A DNA stretch of 7,755 nt from an uncultured Succinatimonas sp. (GCA_900548485.1 URKL01000081.1:1-7755), one strand, 5' to 3'; shown: positions 1 to 5,728, counted from the stretch's first letter. Program-made: numbers and translations. Notes: generated from the sequence alone by a model not told the origin.

Positions 1-51
1 GAAGTGAACTTTCAAAAGAGTCAGCACTGCGAAAGCACTGAAGCTAGGTAG
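1..51 (+). CDS. tnpB: C-terminal fragment of a probable TnpB RNA-guided nuclease (partial)
   Basis: Frame 1 is open from the window edge and encodes 16 residues ending in STEAR, then stops at TAG (49-51) with a second in-frame stop TAA immediately after (52-54). The stop falls 4 bases before the right-end hairpin of the IS200/IS605-type element. That is where tnpB ends in such elements, since the tail of the gene overlaps the RNA scaffold. TnpB is an RNA-guided RuvC-type DNA endonuclease that helps the element persist at its site. The catalytic domain is outside the window, so nothing here proves function. The identification depends on position and end structure more than on the 16 residues. 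Confidence 0.5.
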   Translation, partial: EVNFQKSQHCESTEAR

Positions 52-85
52 TAATCCCCTTGCTTTAGCAAGGGGAGGAAGTCAA
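1..85 (+). mobile_element. Right end of an IS200/IS605-family (TnpB-type) element, cut by the window edge
   Basis: A perfect 8-bp hairpin (CCCCTTGC at 56-63, loop TTTA, GCAAGGGG at 68-75) is followed by AGGAAG and TCAA at 82-85. Known IS605/IS1341-type right ends have the same order: a GC-rich subterminal hairpin with a TTTA-like loop, a GGAGG-like stretch, then a TCAA tetranucleotide where the Y1 transposase TnpA cuts the single strand. I therefore place the element boundary after base 85, with chromosomal DNA starting at 86. The left end, tnpB body and any tnpA lie outside the window, so it cannot be told whether the element is complete or a tnpB-only derivative. The end sits about 20 bases beyond the terminator of the neighbouring dehydrogenase gene, so the insertion probably did no harm. 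The family call rests on pattern memory, not on a search. Confidence 0.68.
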
Positions 86-104
86 GATAGAGCGTTTTTA
101 GAAT

Positions 105-134
105 AAAAAACCGTCAAACTTAAAAGTTTGACGG
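105..134 (-). terminator. Rho-independent terminator of the hydroxyacid dehydrogenase gene
   Basis: CCGTCAAACT (111-120) and AGTTTGACGG (125-134) form a perfect 10-bp stem with a 4-base loop. On the minus strand the stem is followed by six T residues (bases 105-110 on the plus strand are A). It starts 36 bases after the stop codon of the dehydrogenase gene. Read on the plus strand the hairpin is followed by TAAAAA and not a T run, so it should work mainly in the minus direction. Confidence 0.9.
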
Positions 135-169
135 TAAAAACAGCAGAAAAAACAAATTTAGATAATCAA

Positions 170-1144
170 TTAGAGCTTGTTAACAGGGCAACGAGCCGGC
201 TGACCTAAAGCGATACGTACAGCTTCTTCAGCGCACTTGGTCTTAAGATCAGAGGCAGCCTGTACAGAGTACCAAGCCATGTGCGGGGTTAATACTAAGT
301 TCGGAACATCAGCCTGGTGTAAAGGATTGTCTAACGGTAAAGGCTCCTTCTGGGTAACGTCAATACCAGCACCACCTAACTGACCGCTCTTTAAAGCAGC
401 AGCTAAGTCAGCTTCGTTAACTAAACCACCACGAGCAACGTTGATTAAAATGGCACCCTTCTTCATCTTAGCGAAGGTTGCAGCATTCATCATTTCAGCA
501 TTGTCTTTATTGAGACCGCAGTGTAAGGATACTAAATCAGAGGTTTGTAAAACTTCGTCTAAAGACTTGGTCTCAATGAAGCTTAACTCAGGATTCTCTT
601 CAACGTGTTTGGTGTAAACGTCGTAACCGATAACCTTGCAACCTAAAGCGTGAACGCGCTTAGCAAAAGCGAGACCGATACGGCCTAAACCAACAACACC
701 AACGGTCATGCAGGATAAGCGCATTAAAGGAGCCATCTCAGCATAATCCCAACCGCCCTTTTCAACCTGTCTGTCAGCTTTAACGATACCGCGAGTTACG
801 CTCATCATTAAGGCTAAAGCGTGGTCAGCAACCTCAAAAGTACCATAATCAGGAACATTGCAAACCTGAACGCCATGACGGGTAGCAGCTTCTAAGTCGA
901 TATTATCAACACCAACACCATAACGGACGATGCCTTTTAAATCCGGACAAGCAGCAAAAACTTTTTCAGTAAATCTTGCATACTGGTTGCAGCAGGAAAC
1001 TACACCTTGTAAATTAGCAATGAGTTCATCCTCATTAGCACTTTGGCAAAGTTCCCAAGCAAGGTTGTTTTTCTCAAAAACAACTTGCTCTTCATTCATA
1101 TTGGCATGATCGCAGTCAGTTACAATAATTTTGGCATCGGCCAT
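170..1144 (-). CDS. NAD-dependent D-2-hydroxyacid dehydrogenase, CtBP-like
   Basis: This predicted 324-residue cytoplasmic oxidoreductase interconverts a 2-oxoacid and a D-2-hydroxyacid with NAD(H). The N-terminal substrate domain includes the RYGVGVDNIDLEAA stretch and the CNVPDYGTFEVADHALAL segment, which points to the C-terminal-binding-protein-like subgroup. The Rossmann signature GLGRIG is at residues 152-157. The catalytic triad fits Arg238 (NVARGG), Glu267 (TQKEP) and His288 (LTPHMAWYS). Length is normal for the family and no key residue is missing. I chose the ATG at 1144 because AAAGGG lies 8 bases upstream. A GTG three codons further upstream (1153) would overlap that site. The substrate cannot be read from sequence: D-lactate, glycerate/hydroxypyruvate and phosphoglycerate remain possible. 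The gene is monocistronic, with its own terminator and a CRP-like site upstream. Confidence 0.9.
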   Translation of the reverse strand: MADAKIIVTDCDHANMNEEQVVFEKNNLAWELCQSANEDELIANLQGVVSCCNQYARFTEKVFAACPDLKGIVRYGVGVDNIDLEAATRHGVQVCNVPDYGTFEVADHALALMMSVTRGIVKADRQVEKGGWDYAEMAPLMRLSCMTVGVVGLGRIGLAFAKRVHALGCKVIGYDVYTKHVEENPELSFIETKSLDEVLQTSDLVSLHCGLNKDNAEMMNAATFAKMKKGAILINVARGGLVNEADLAAALKSGQLGGAGIDVTQKEPLPLDNPLHQADVPNLVLTPHMAWYSVQAASDLKTKCAEEAVRIALGQPARCPVNKL

Positions 1145-1213
1145 AATAAGCACCCTTTGTATTTAACAAAATAAGACAAATATGTTTGGTGATCATCTCA
1201 CGTTATGTTGCCT

Positions 1214-1256
1214 ATTTTAGGCATTTTTATAATATATAGTTGTGAACTAGCTCACT
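1214..1256 (-). promoter_or_regulatory. Putative CRP-activated promoter of the dehydrogenase gene
   Basis: TGTGA (1241-1245), six bases, then TCACT (1252-1256) match 9 of 10 positions of the CRP half-sites TGTGA-N6-TCACA. On the minus strand a TAAAAT -10 box (1219 down to 1214) would start transcription near 1207. This puts the centre of the CRP-like site (1248.5) at -41.5, the standard class II position. There is no clear -35 hexamer, as expected for an activator-dependent promoter. A competing -10 exists in the TATATTATAA stretch around 1227-1238, which would place the site too close for class II activation. The CRP match is seen directly, while the promoter assignment is inferred. Confidence 0.5.
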
Positions 1257-1409
1257 AAATACATCAGACCTCTTAAATATTTTGAAAAAAACGTTTTATC
1301 TTTTATAAACATATTGATTTTTAAGAAATTTTTTAAATACTAGTATGGAAGATTAAGAGATAATAATATTTTTATAAGATTAAATAAGAAAAAGTGATCA
1401 GCTCAATTT

Positions 1410-1444
1410 AAAAAAAAAAGCTTCATCTTTTGAGGGATGAAGCT
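1410..1444 (-). terminator. Rho-independent terminator of ppk1
   Basis: AGCTTCATC (1419-1427) pairs perfectly with GATGAAGCT (1436-1444) around an 8-base loop. On the minus strand the stem runs into at least nine T residues (plus-strand A run at 1410-1419). It begins 17 bases past the ppk1 stop codon, so ppk1 transcription should end here and not enter the dehydrogenase gene. Confidence 0.9.
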
Positions 1445-1461
1445 AAAAGAAAGGTCAGATT

Positions 1462-3516
1462 TTAAAGAGATTTTTCAAGTTCTTGTAAGTATTCATGAAT
1501 AGCAATTTGCGCACGAATTTTCGGATCTCCTAGTTTTGATTCAACGTAAACATTTTTTTGTTCAGCGTCGATAATACGAGATTTACGATTATCGTTTTCT
1601 TGAATTTCTAAGATCTTCTTAATTCGTTCAGAAACTTTAGGATCTAAGATTTGAGCTCCAACTTCAATGCGGTAATCAAGGTTACGAGTCATCCAGTCAG
1701 CAGAGGAAATAAAGATTTCTTCATTGCCGTCATTATGGAAAATCATTACACGCGGGTGCTCTAAGAATCTATCTACAATTGAGGTGATGTAGATATTTTC
1801 AGATAAGCCTTCAATACCAGGCTTTAATGAACACATACCACGGACGACAGCACGAATCTTGACACCAGCTTGTGAGGCTTCATAAAGTTTCTTAGTAAGA
1901 CCATTATCTACAAGGTTATTAACCTTAAGTCTAATAAAGGCTTCCTTACCAGCCTTTGCAAAAGCGATTTCGCGATCAATCATTTCATAGATACGAGATC
2001 TTGCATTAATTGGTGAAACTAAGAGGCGCTTGAATTGCGGTCTTGTATAAGGATATTCAATAAATTCAAAGACGCTTTCAACCTCAGAGGTAATTTCTGG
2101 ATTTACAGTAAATAAAGCAAAGTCGGTATAGATCTTTGCGGTCTTTTCGTTGAAGTTACCTGTACCGATATGGGCATAACGTACAGTCTTGCCATTCTCT
2201 TTACGGGTAATTAAGCATAATTTGGAATGAATCTTTAAAGTAGGTAAACCAAAAAGTACCTTTACGCCATTATCAGTTAAGCGTGAAGCCCACTTAATAT
2301 TATTAGCCTCATCAAAACGTGCTTTAAGTTCAACTACAACAGTGACGCTCTTACCGTTATTTGCAGCATCAATCAATGAATTAATAACACGGCTATGTGA
2401 AGCAACGCGATAAATATTAATTTTAATTGAGGTTACTGAAGGATCATAGGATGCCTGACGTAAAAATTCGGTGAAATAATCAAAGCAGTAATAAGGATAG
2501 TATAAGAATACATCACGCTTTGATATAGCCTCAAAAGGAGTTTGAGCTCTTTCAAATTGGCTACTTAAAATTTCTGAGAGCACCGGATTTTCCATGCTAT
2601 CATCGCCAATACTAGGGAAGGATAGAAAATCTTTGAAGTTATGATATCTATTTCCTGGCATCAATGAGTCAATAGAGCTCATACGCAATTCTTTGGCCAT
2701 GAATTCTACGATACTCTTAGGCATTTGAGCGTCATATGAGAAGCGTACTGGCATGGCGTTTAGACGTTGTTTTAAGGACTCAGACATGTTTTCAAGTACA
2801 CTCTTATCAACGCTCTCTGAGAGATCATACTCAGCATCACGGTTCATTTTGATGGAGTAGGTTTCAATAGAGTCGTAATCAAATAAGCCTTTGAAAATCA
2901 TATCTAGGCCTAAACGGATGACATCATCAAGCCACATTAATGTGACAGAATCATCCTCAACAGGCATTCTGATAAAACGCGGAATTTGGTCTGAAGGGAT
3001 CTCAATTAATGAGTAATGATTTTGCTCTTTGCCAGTCATTTTTACAAAGAGATAGGTATATTGATCTTTTAAAAAGGCAACTAAATCAGTTTCCTCATCA
3101 ATGATGACTGGATTTATGTGCTTTAAGACATGACGTTTGAAATATCTTAATACCCATTTTTTCTGGGTTTCGGTAATCTCTTCGGCATTACGTAAGAAGA
3201 TCTTGTGTTGAGCTAATTCTTCTTTTAAAGAAAGGAAGATAGTATTTAATGTCATCTGATATTTAGCGGCTTCTTTTTGTACCTGTCGTAAAAGATTTAC
3301 CGTATCTTCATTCTTACCATTGACATTATTGATGATAACTTGACGCTTAAGCTCAGCAACACGAACTTTAAAGAATTCGTCTTGGTTATTTGAATAAATA
3401 CCTAAAAAGCGGACTCGTTCAATTAAAGGTACCGACGGATCCGCTGCCTCTTGTAACACTCTACCGTTAAAAGAAAGCCATGAAAGTTCCTTGGGAACAA
3501 AATTACTTGAATCCAT
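1462..3516 (-). CDS. ppk1: Polyphosphate kinase 1
   Basis: This 684-residue enzyme reversibly transfers the terminal phosphate of ATP onto inorganic polyphosphate. E. coli PPK has 688 residues, so the gene is full length. The N-terminal domain starts with the typical ELSWLSFNGRVLQEA segment (10-24) and YSNNQDEFFKVRVAEL (41-56). The two phospholipase D-like catalytic domains follow. His430 in LKIHSKL corresponds to the phosphorylated histidine (His435 in E. coli), and His587 in FLEHPRV to the second catalytic histidine (His592). Arg370 (NIYR) and Arg400 (ELKARFDE) match the conserved arginines that contact phosphate and metal. HIGTGNFNEKTA (449-460) is also characteristic. The start has AAAGG 9 bases upstream. 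Its own promoter appears to lie in the 132-base gap upstream, and a strong terminator ends it. No exopolyphosphatase gene (ppx) follows; the next gene is an unrelated dehydrogenase. Confidence 0.97.
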   Translation of the reverse strand: MDSSNFVPKELSWLSFNGRVLQEAADPSVPLIERVRFLGIYSNNQDEFFKVRVAELKRQVIINNVNGKNEDTVNLLRQVQKEAAKYQMTLNTIFLSLKEELAQHKIFLRNAEEITETQKKWVLRYFKRHVLKHINPVIIDEETDLVAFLKDQYTYLFVKMTGKEQNHYSLIEIPSDQIPRFIRMPVEDDSVTLMWLDDVIRLGLDMIFKGLFDYDSIETYSIKMNRDAEYDLSESVDKSVLENMSESLKQRLNAMPVRFSYDAQMPKSIVEFMAKELRMSSIDSLMPGNRYHNFKDFLSFPSIGDDSMENPVLSEILSSQFERAQTPFEAISKRDVFLYYPYYCFDYFTEFLRQASYDPSVTSIKINIYRVASHSRVINSLIDAANNGKSVTVVVELKARFDEANNIKWASRLTDNGVKVLFGLPTLKIHSKLCLITRKENGKTVRYAHIGTGNFNEKTAKIYTDFALFTVNPEITSEVESVFEFIEYPYTRPQFKRLLVSPINARSRIYEMIDREIAFAKAGKEAFIRLKVNNLVDNGLTKKLYEASQAGVKIRAVVRGMCSLKPGIEGLSENIYITSIVDRFLEHPRVMIFHNDGNEEIFISSADWMTRNLDYRIEVGAQILDPKVSERIKKILEIQENDNRKSRIIDAEQKNVYVESKLGDPKIRAQIAIHEYLQELEKSL

Positions 3517-3568
3517 GAATATTTGCCTTTATTTTGGGGAAATTATGTTATTGGGTGTAATTTTAAGA

Positions 3569-3602
3569 ATTATATAACTTAAAAGTTAAAATTAAGTTAA
3601 AA
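3569..3602 (-). promoter_or_regulatory. Putative ppk1 promoter with 11-base-spaced operator repeats
   Basis: On the minus strand TATAAT (3574 down to 3569) is a consensus -10 box and would start transcription near 3562, 46 bases before the ppk1 start codon. No good -35 hexamer is found at the right distance. Instead, two identical 9-base words (TTTTAACTT on the minus strand, 3602-3594 and 3591-3583) lie 11 bases apart just upstream. This spacing and position are usual for operators of OmpR/PhoB-type regulators, though the words do not match the E. coli Pho box. The -10 box is reasonably safe; the operator is a proposal. Confidence 0.45.
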
Positions 3603-3648
3603 ACGCACAAAATTTGCACTTATTAGCGCACATTTACGACAGATACTT

Positions 3649-4269
3649 TTAAAGATCTGGATCTTGTGAAAGCTGACGTTTTAAGTTATTAGTGCTATTT
3701 ACCTGCATAAGCCTCTGTCGAGCCTCTTTATTGCCATTTAAAGCAGCTTCTGCCAAAAGCTTAGCTCCATAGGGGAGGGTTTTATCATTTAAGATAAATA
3801 CATTACCTGCAGTGTAATAACCTCTAGTTATGCCTTGCAAGTTTATAAGTTTTGCAAACCAATAGGCTCCATCTTGAAGATTATCCTGAGCATAAAAATC
3901 TCGACTTATAATAGCAATCTTTCTAGGTCTAACTAAGATTTTGTCTATAAATTCAGGATAACCATTATTGGCTACTTTTTGCATACATTGAGTGTGTAAA
4001 ACAGTGTACTTTTCTTTTTGAAAGAGCAAATAGGGATTAAAAGTTTTTTCTAAGCTACTTAGATATAGCGTATCTAAAGCTAAAGCATCAGCTTTTTCAC
4101 CCTTAATAATGCAGGTGCGCGCTAATTTTATGAAGTTTTGCGTATTAGCCTCCTCTGCAGTCAAATTTTTAGGAGGAATCACTACTTTATCTTGTGATTC
4201 ATCCTCATAAGTACATCCTGTAAGCAGGAGGGCTAAAGTTAAGATAGACAGGAGGCTTTTTTTCAACAT
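3649..4269 (-). CDS. Sel1-like lipoprotein of unknown function
   Basis: I do not recognise this gene by name. From the ATG at 4269 it encodes 206 residues. They begin with a lysine-containing n-region, a hydrophobic stretch and the lipobox LLTGC, giving lipidated Cys19. Residue +2 is Thr, so outer-membrane sorting is expected. A mostly polar, charged region follows. About residues 149-187 have the spacing of one Sel1-type helical repeat (Gly, Tyr, Gly, Asp, then Ala, AA, GN, Ala and Leu at the usual intervals), with a partial unit before it. The start lies 10 bases after the bamE stop and has no good Shine-Dalgarno of its own, so translation is probably coupled to bamE. Earlier in-frame ATGs at 4293 and 4311 would overlap bamE and push the signal peptide inward, so I rejected them. 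A role at the envelope, perhaps near the Bam complex, is only a neighbourhood inference. Confidence 0.75.
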   Translation of the reverse strand: MLKKSLLSILTLALLLTGCTYEDESQDKVVIPPKNLTAEEANTQNFIKLARTCIIKGEKADALALDTLYLSSLEKTFNPYLLFQKEKYTVLHTQCMQKVANNGYPEFIDKILVRPRKIAIISRDFYAQDNLQDGAYWFAKLINLQGITRGYYTAGNVFILNDKTLPYGAKLLAEAALNGNKEARQRLMQVNSTNNLKRQLSQDPDL

Positions 4270-4279
4270 AAGTTTTTGA

Positions 4280-4693
4280 CTAAAGATCTTCATTTGAAGG
4301 CAGATTGTCAAAATTTTCTGCAGGAGGAGTGTAATTATTTAAGGTATTACCTTGATTAAAACTTGCCGGCTTTTTGAAATCGCCTGTTACATCAATGAGG
4401 AAATTGCCATTGAAAAGTAAAACTAGATTTTGAATTTGTGGCTCACCCCAACCTTTACGTAAGAAATGTACATAATACCAACGTGAATTGTCAAAAGGAT
4501 CAACTAACATCGGTGTACCTAAGACATAACGTACCTGATCACCGCTCATTCCATAACTAAGTTTATTGACGGCGTCTTGCTCAACAAAGTTTCCTTGGGC
4601 TAAATCAGAACGATAAGCACAACCCTGAGATAGAGCCAAAGTAGCTACACATAATGAGGATACTAAGAGGCGACAAAGCTTATTTTTTTGCAT
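4280..4693 (-). CDS. bamE: Outer membrane protein assembly factor BamE (SmpA/OmlA family)
   Basis: BamE is an outer-membrane lipoprotein of the BAM complex that inserts beta-barrel proteins. The 137-residue product has a signal peptide ending at LSQGC (lipid-bearing Cys25). The family signatures then appear in order: LAQGN (31-35), YGM..DQV (47-53), LGTP (58-61), DPF (65-67) and the aromatic WYYV (72-75). E. coli BamE has 113 residues. The extra length is a C-terminal tail from about residue 106 onward, rich in Asn and Pro, with no motif I recognise. The lipobox is slightly unusual, with Ser and Gln at -3 and -2. The ATG at 4693 was chosen because AAGGA lies 6 bases upstream and it gives a proper signal peptide. 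A start at 4744 would add 17 residues that do not belong and would lie upstream of the proposed promoter. The downstream lipoprotein gene is probably cotranscribed. Confidence 0.93.
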   Translation of the reverse strand: MQKNKLCRLLVSSLCVATLALSQGCAYRSDLAQGNFVEQDAVNKLSYGMSGDQVRYVLGTPMLVDPFDNSRWYYVHFLRKGWGEPQIQNLVLLFNGNFLIDVTGDFKKPASFNQGNTLNNYTPPAENFDNLPSNEDL

Positions 4694-4720
4694 AATCAAT
4701 CCTTGTTTTAACTTATGGGC

Positions 4721-4749
4721 ATTGTAACACATGTAAGAGCTCAAAAAAT
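4721..4749 (-). promoter_or_regulatory. Putative extended -10 promoter of bamE
   Basis: On the minus strand TGTTACAAT supplies a TACAAT -10 box (4726 down to 4721) with the TGn extension, and a T-rich weak -35 lies around 4743-4749. Transcription would start near 4714, leaving a leader of about 20 bases that carries the AAGGA ribosome-binding site. An extended -10 can make up for a poor -35. Confidence 0.5.
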
Positions 4750-4836
4750 CCTACTTTAATTCACAAAATAATTTTAAAAAAATATCTTTAAAAACAATGT
4801 TTTTTTTAAGCTTTTGCGTAAAAATGAGATTTTGCT

Positions 4837-4864
4837 CTTGAAAACTTTGGATTAAACCCCATTT
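4837..4864 (+). promoter_or_regulatory. Sigma-32 (RpoH) heat-shock promoter of grpE
   Basis: CTTGAAA (4837-4843), 13 bases, then CCCCATTT (4857-4864) match the RpoH consensus CTTGAA / CCCCATnT with a normal spacer. The start of transcription is expected near 4871, giving a leader of about 47 bases. The leader opens with a small hairpin (GCATT-GAA-AATGC, 4874-4886). Nothing resembling a sigma-70 promoter was recognised on the plus strand in this gap. Confidence 0.9.
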
Positions 4865-4906
4865 TAGATTTACGCATTGAAAATGCATCGATTCACACAA
4901 ATTTAT

Positions 4907-4910
4907 AGAG
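4907..4910 (+). promoter_or_regulatory. Ribosome-binding site deciding the grpE start
   Basis: AGAG ends one base before the ATG at 4912, too close to serve it, but 7 bases before the in-frame ATG at 4918, which is ideal spacing. This favours 4918 as the start. The signal is short, so 4912 is not excluded. Confidence 0.5.
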
Positions 4911-4917
4911 TATGGAA

Positions 4918-5625
4918 ATGCAGACTCAGGAAAACGAAATCAAACAGGCTTCATGTGAAGCACAACAGGACAACGCAACTGCAGATAAGGCTGTAAATAC
5001 AGAGGCTGATACTCAAAAAGTTGAGAGTGCCCCAGAGGGAGAGGCTAAGGCTCCTGAGGTTTTAGATCCGTTATCTGAGCTTCAGGCTGAAAACGCTGCC
5101 CTAAAGGCTCATTTGGAGAAGGTTGAGAGTGCCGCTAAATCTGATCTTCAAAGAATGGTCAGAGCTATTGCTGAGGCTGATAATCAGCGCAAGCGTGCCG
5201 AGGCTGATGTTGAGCGTGAACGTAAGTATGGCATTGAAAAGTTTGCTAAAGCTTTGTTACCGGTAGTTGATTCCTTGGAATTAGCAATTACTCATGCAAA
5301 TCCTGAAGATGAAAGTTGCAAGGGCATGCTTGAAGGTGTTCAGAACACCTTGACTCTTTTCTTAAAGGAAATGAATAACTTTGGTGTTGAGGTTATTGAC
5401 CCTCAAGGTCAGGCATTCGATCCGAATAAGCATCAAGCTATTTCTATGATCCCGTCTGATGCAGTTGCTACAAATCATGTATTGCAGGTTATGCAAAAGG
5501 GTTATTTATTAAATGGCCGCGTAGTTAGAGCTGCTATGGTTATTGTTTCTGCAGGCCCAGGTCCTAAAAAAGAAGAGACCAAAGAAGAAGCTGTAGAGAG
5601 CAAAAAGACAAATATTGAAATTTAG
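4918..5625 (+). CDS. grpE: Nucleotide exchange factor GrpE
   Basis: GrpE is the cytoplasmic dimeric co-chaperone that drives ADP release from DnaK. From the ATG at 4918 the product has 235 residues; starting at 4912 it would have 237. The first 50 or so residues are acidic and polar and probably disordered. A long coiled coil follows (about 52-115, ELQAENAALKAHLEKVE onward), then LLPVVDSLELAI (113-124) and the C-terminal beta domain. That domain carries the GrpE signature from FDPNKHQAI (167-175) through KGYLLNGRVVRAAMVIVS (194-211). E. coli GrpE has 197 residues; the difference is the longer N-terminal arm and a charged, Lys/Glu-rich C-terminal tail (about 216-235). It lies 103 bases before dnaK on the same strand, behind a consensus sigma-32 promoter, so heat-shock control is expected. 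Confidence 0.96.
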   Translation: MQTQENEIKQASCEAQQDNATADKAVNTEADTQKVESAPEGEAKAPEVLDPLSELQAENAALKAHLEKVESAAKSDLQRMVRAIAEADNQRKRAEADVERERKYGIEKFAKALLPVVDSLELAITHANPEDESCKGMLEGVQNTLTLFLKEMNNFGVEVIDPQGQAFDPNKHQAISMIPSDAVATNHVLQVMQKGYLLNGRVVRAAMVIVSAGPGPKKEETKEEAVESKKTNIEI

Positions 5626-5626
5626 T

Positions 5627-5652
5627 CTTGAAAAATGAAAACCTGCCCATAT
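5627..5652 (+). promoter_or_regulatory. Second sigma-32-like promoter, in front of dnaK
   Basis: CTTGAAA (5627-5633) begins one base after the grpE stop codon and is followed after 11 bases by GCCCATAT (5645-5652), 7 of 8 bases matching CCCCATnT. Counted from CTTGAA the spacer is 12, against 13 and 14 in the E. coli groE and dnaK P1 promoters as I recall them, so it is slightly short. It would start transcription near 5659 and give dnaK its own heat-inducible start in addition to read-through from grpE. Confidence 0.6.
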
Positions 5653-5728
5653 GTGGTAAGGCAGACAAAGAAAGAATTAAAGGTTTGAGGCTAAAAGCTG
5701 AAACCAAATAGTTTTAGAGGAAAAACAA

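Larger units (their letters stand above)
1..105 (+). ncRNA. 3' part of a probable omega RNA (reRNA) with guide
   Basis: In TnpB elements the 3' end of the tnpB transcript forms the scaffold of the guide RNA, and the roughly 16-20 bases after the transposon end act as the guide. Here the scaffold would include the GAAA-capped small hairpin around 28-37, the 8-bp hairpin at 56-75 and the AGGAAGTCAA end (76-85). The guide would be chromosomal bases 86 to about 105 (beginning GATAGAGCG). The 5' limit of the RNA lies left of the window, and the 3' limit of 105 is nominal. The guide runs up to the A-rich start of the dehydrogenase terminator. This is inferred from family knowledge, and expression is unproven. 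Confidence 0.5.
1145..1461. other. 317-base gap between the dehydrogenase gene and ppk1
   Basis: The gap holds the ribosome-binding site and promoter region of the dehydrogenase gene (about 1152-1256) and the ppk1 terminator (1410-1444). It also contains a perfect 6-bp inverted repeat, TGCCTA-TTT-TAGGCA (1209-1223), which overlaps the proposed -10 box. The middle part, about 1260-1405, is very AT-rich. No open frame of meaningful length, RNA gene or repeat could be recognised there on either strand. Confidence 0.7.

Noticed and set aside
24..40. GCACTG repeated at 24-29 and 35-40, as a possible CRISPR or tandem array
   Set aside because: There are only two 6-base copies with a 5-base gap, and both lie inside the probable tnpB end and omega RNA scaffold.
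1209..1228. Inverted repeat followed by TTTTT on the plus strand, like a terminator
   Set aside because: The stem is only 6 bp and AT-rich, and no plus-strand gene lies upstream. It is better seen as part of the minus-strand promoter region.
3641..3658. Inverted repeat AGAT...ATCT at the end of the Sel1-like lipoprotein gene, as a terminator
   Set aside because: Pairing is interrupted and there is no T-run after it on the minus strand, so I cannot call a terminator between this gene and ppk1.
4270..4311. Earlier starts for the Sel1-like lipoprotein (4293 and 4311)
   Set aside because: They overlap bamE, add polar residues before the signal peptide and have no Shine-Dalgarno sequence.
4694..4744. 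Earlier start for BamE at 4744
   Set aside because: It would lie upstream of the proposed promoter and put 17 non-signal residues before a good signal peptide that has its own AAGGA site.
5643..5664. Possible hairpin CTGCC...GGCAG between grpE and dnaK as an attenuator or terminator
   Set aside because: The stem is 5 bp with a 12-base loop and no T-run, and it overlaps the sigma-32-like -10 box, which explains the sequence better.
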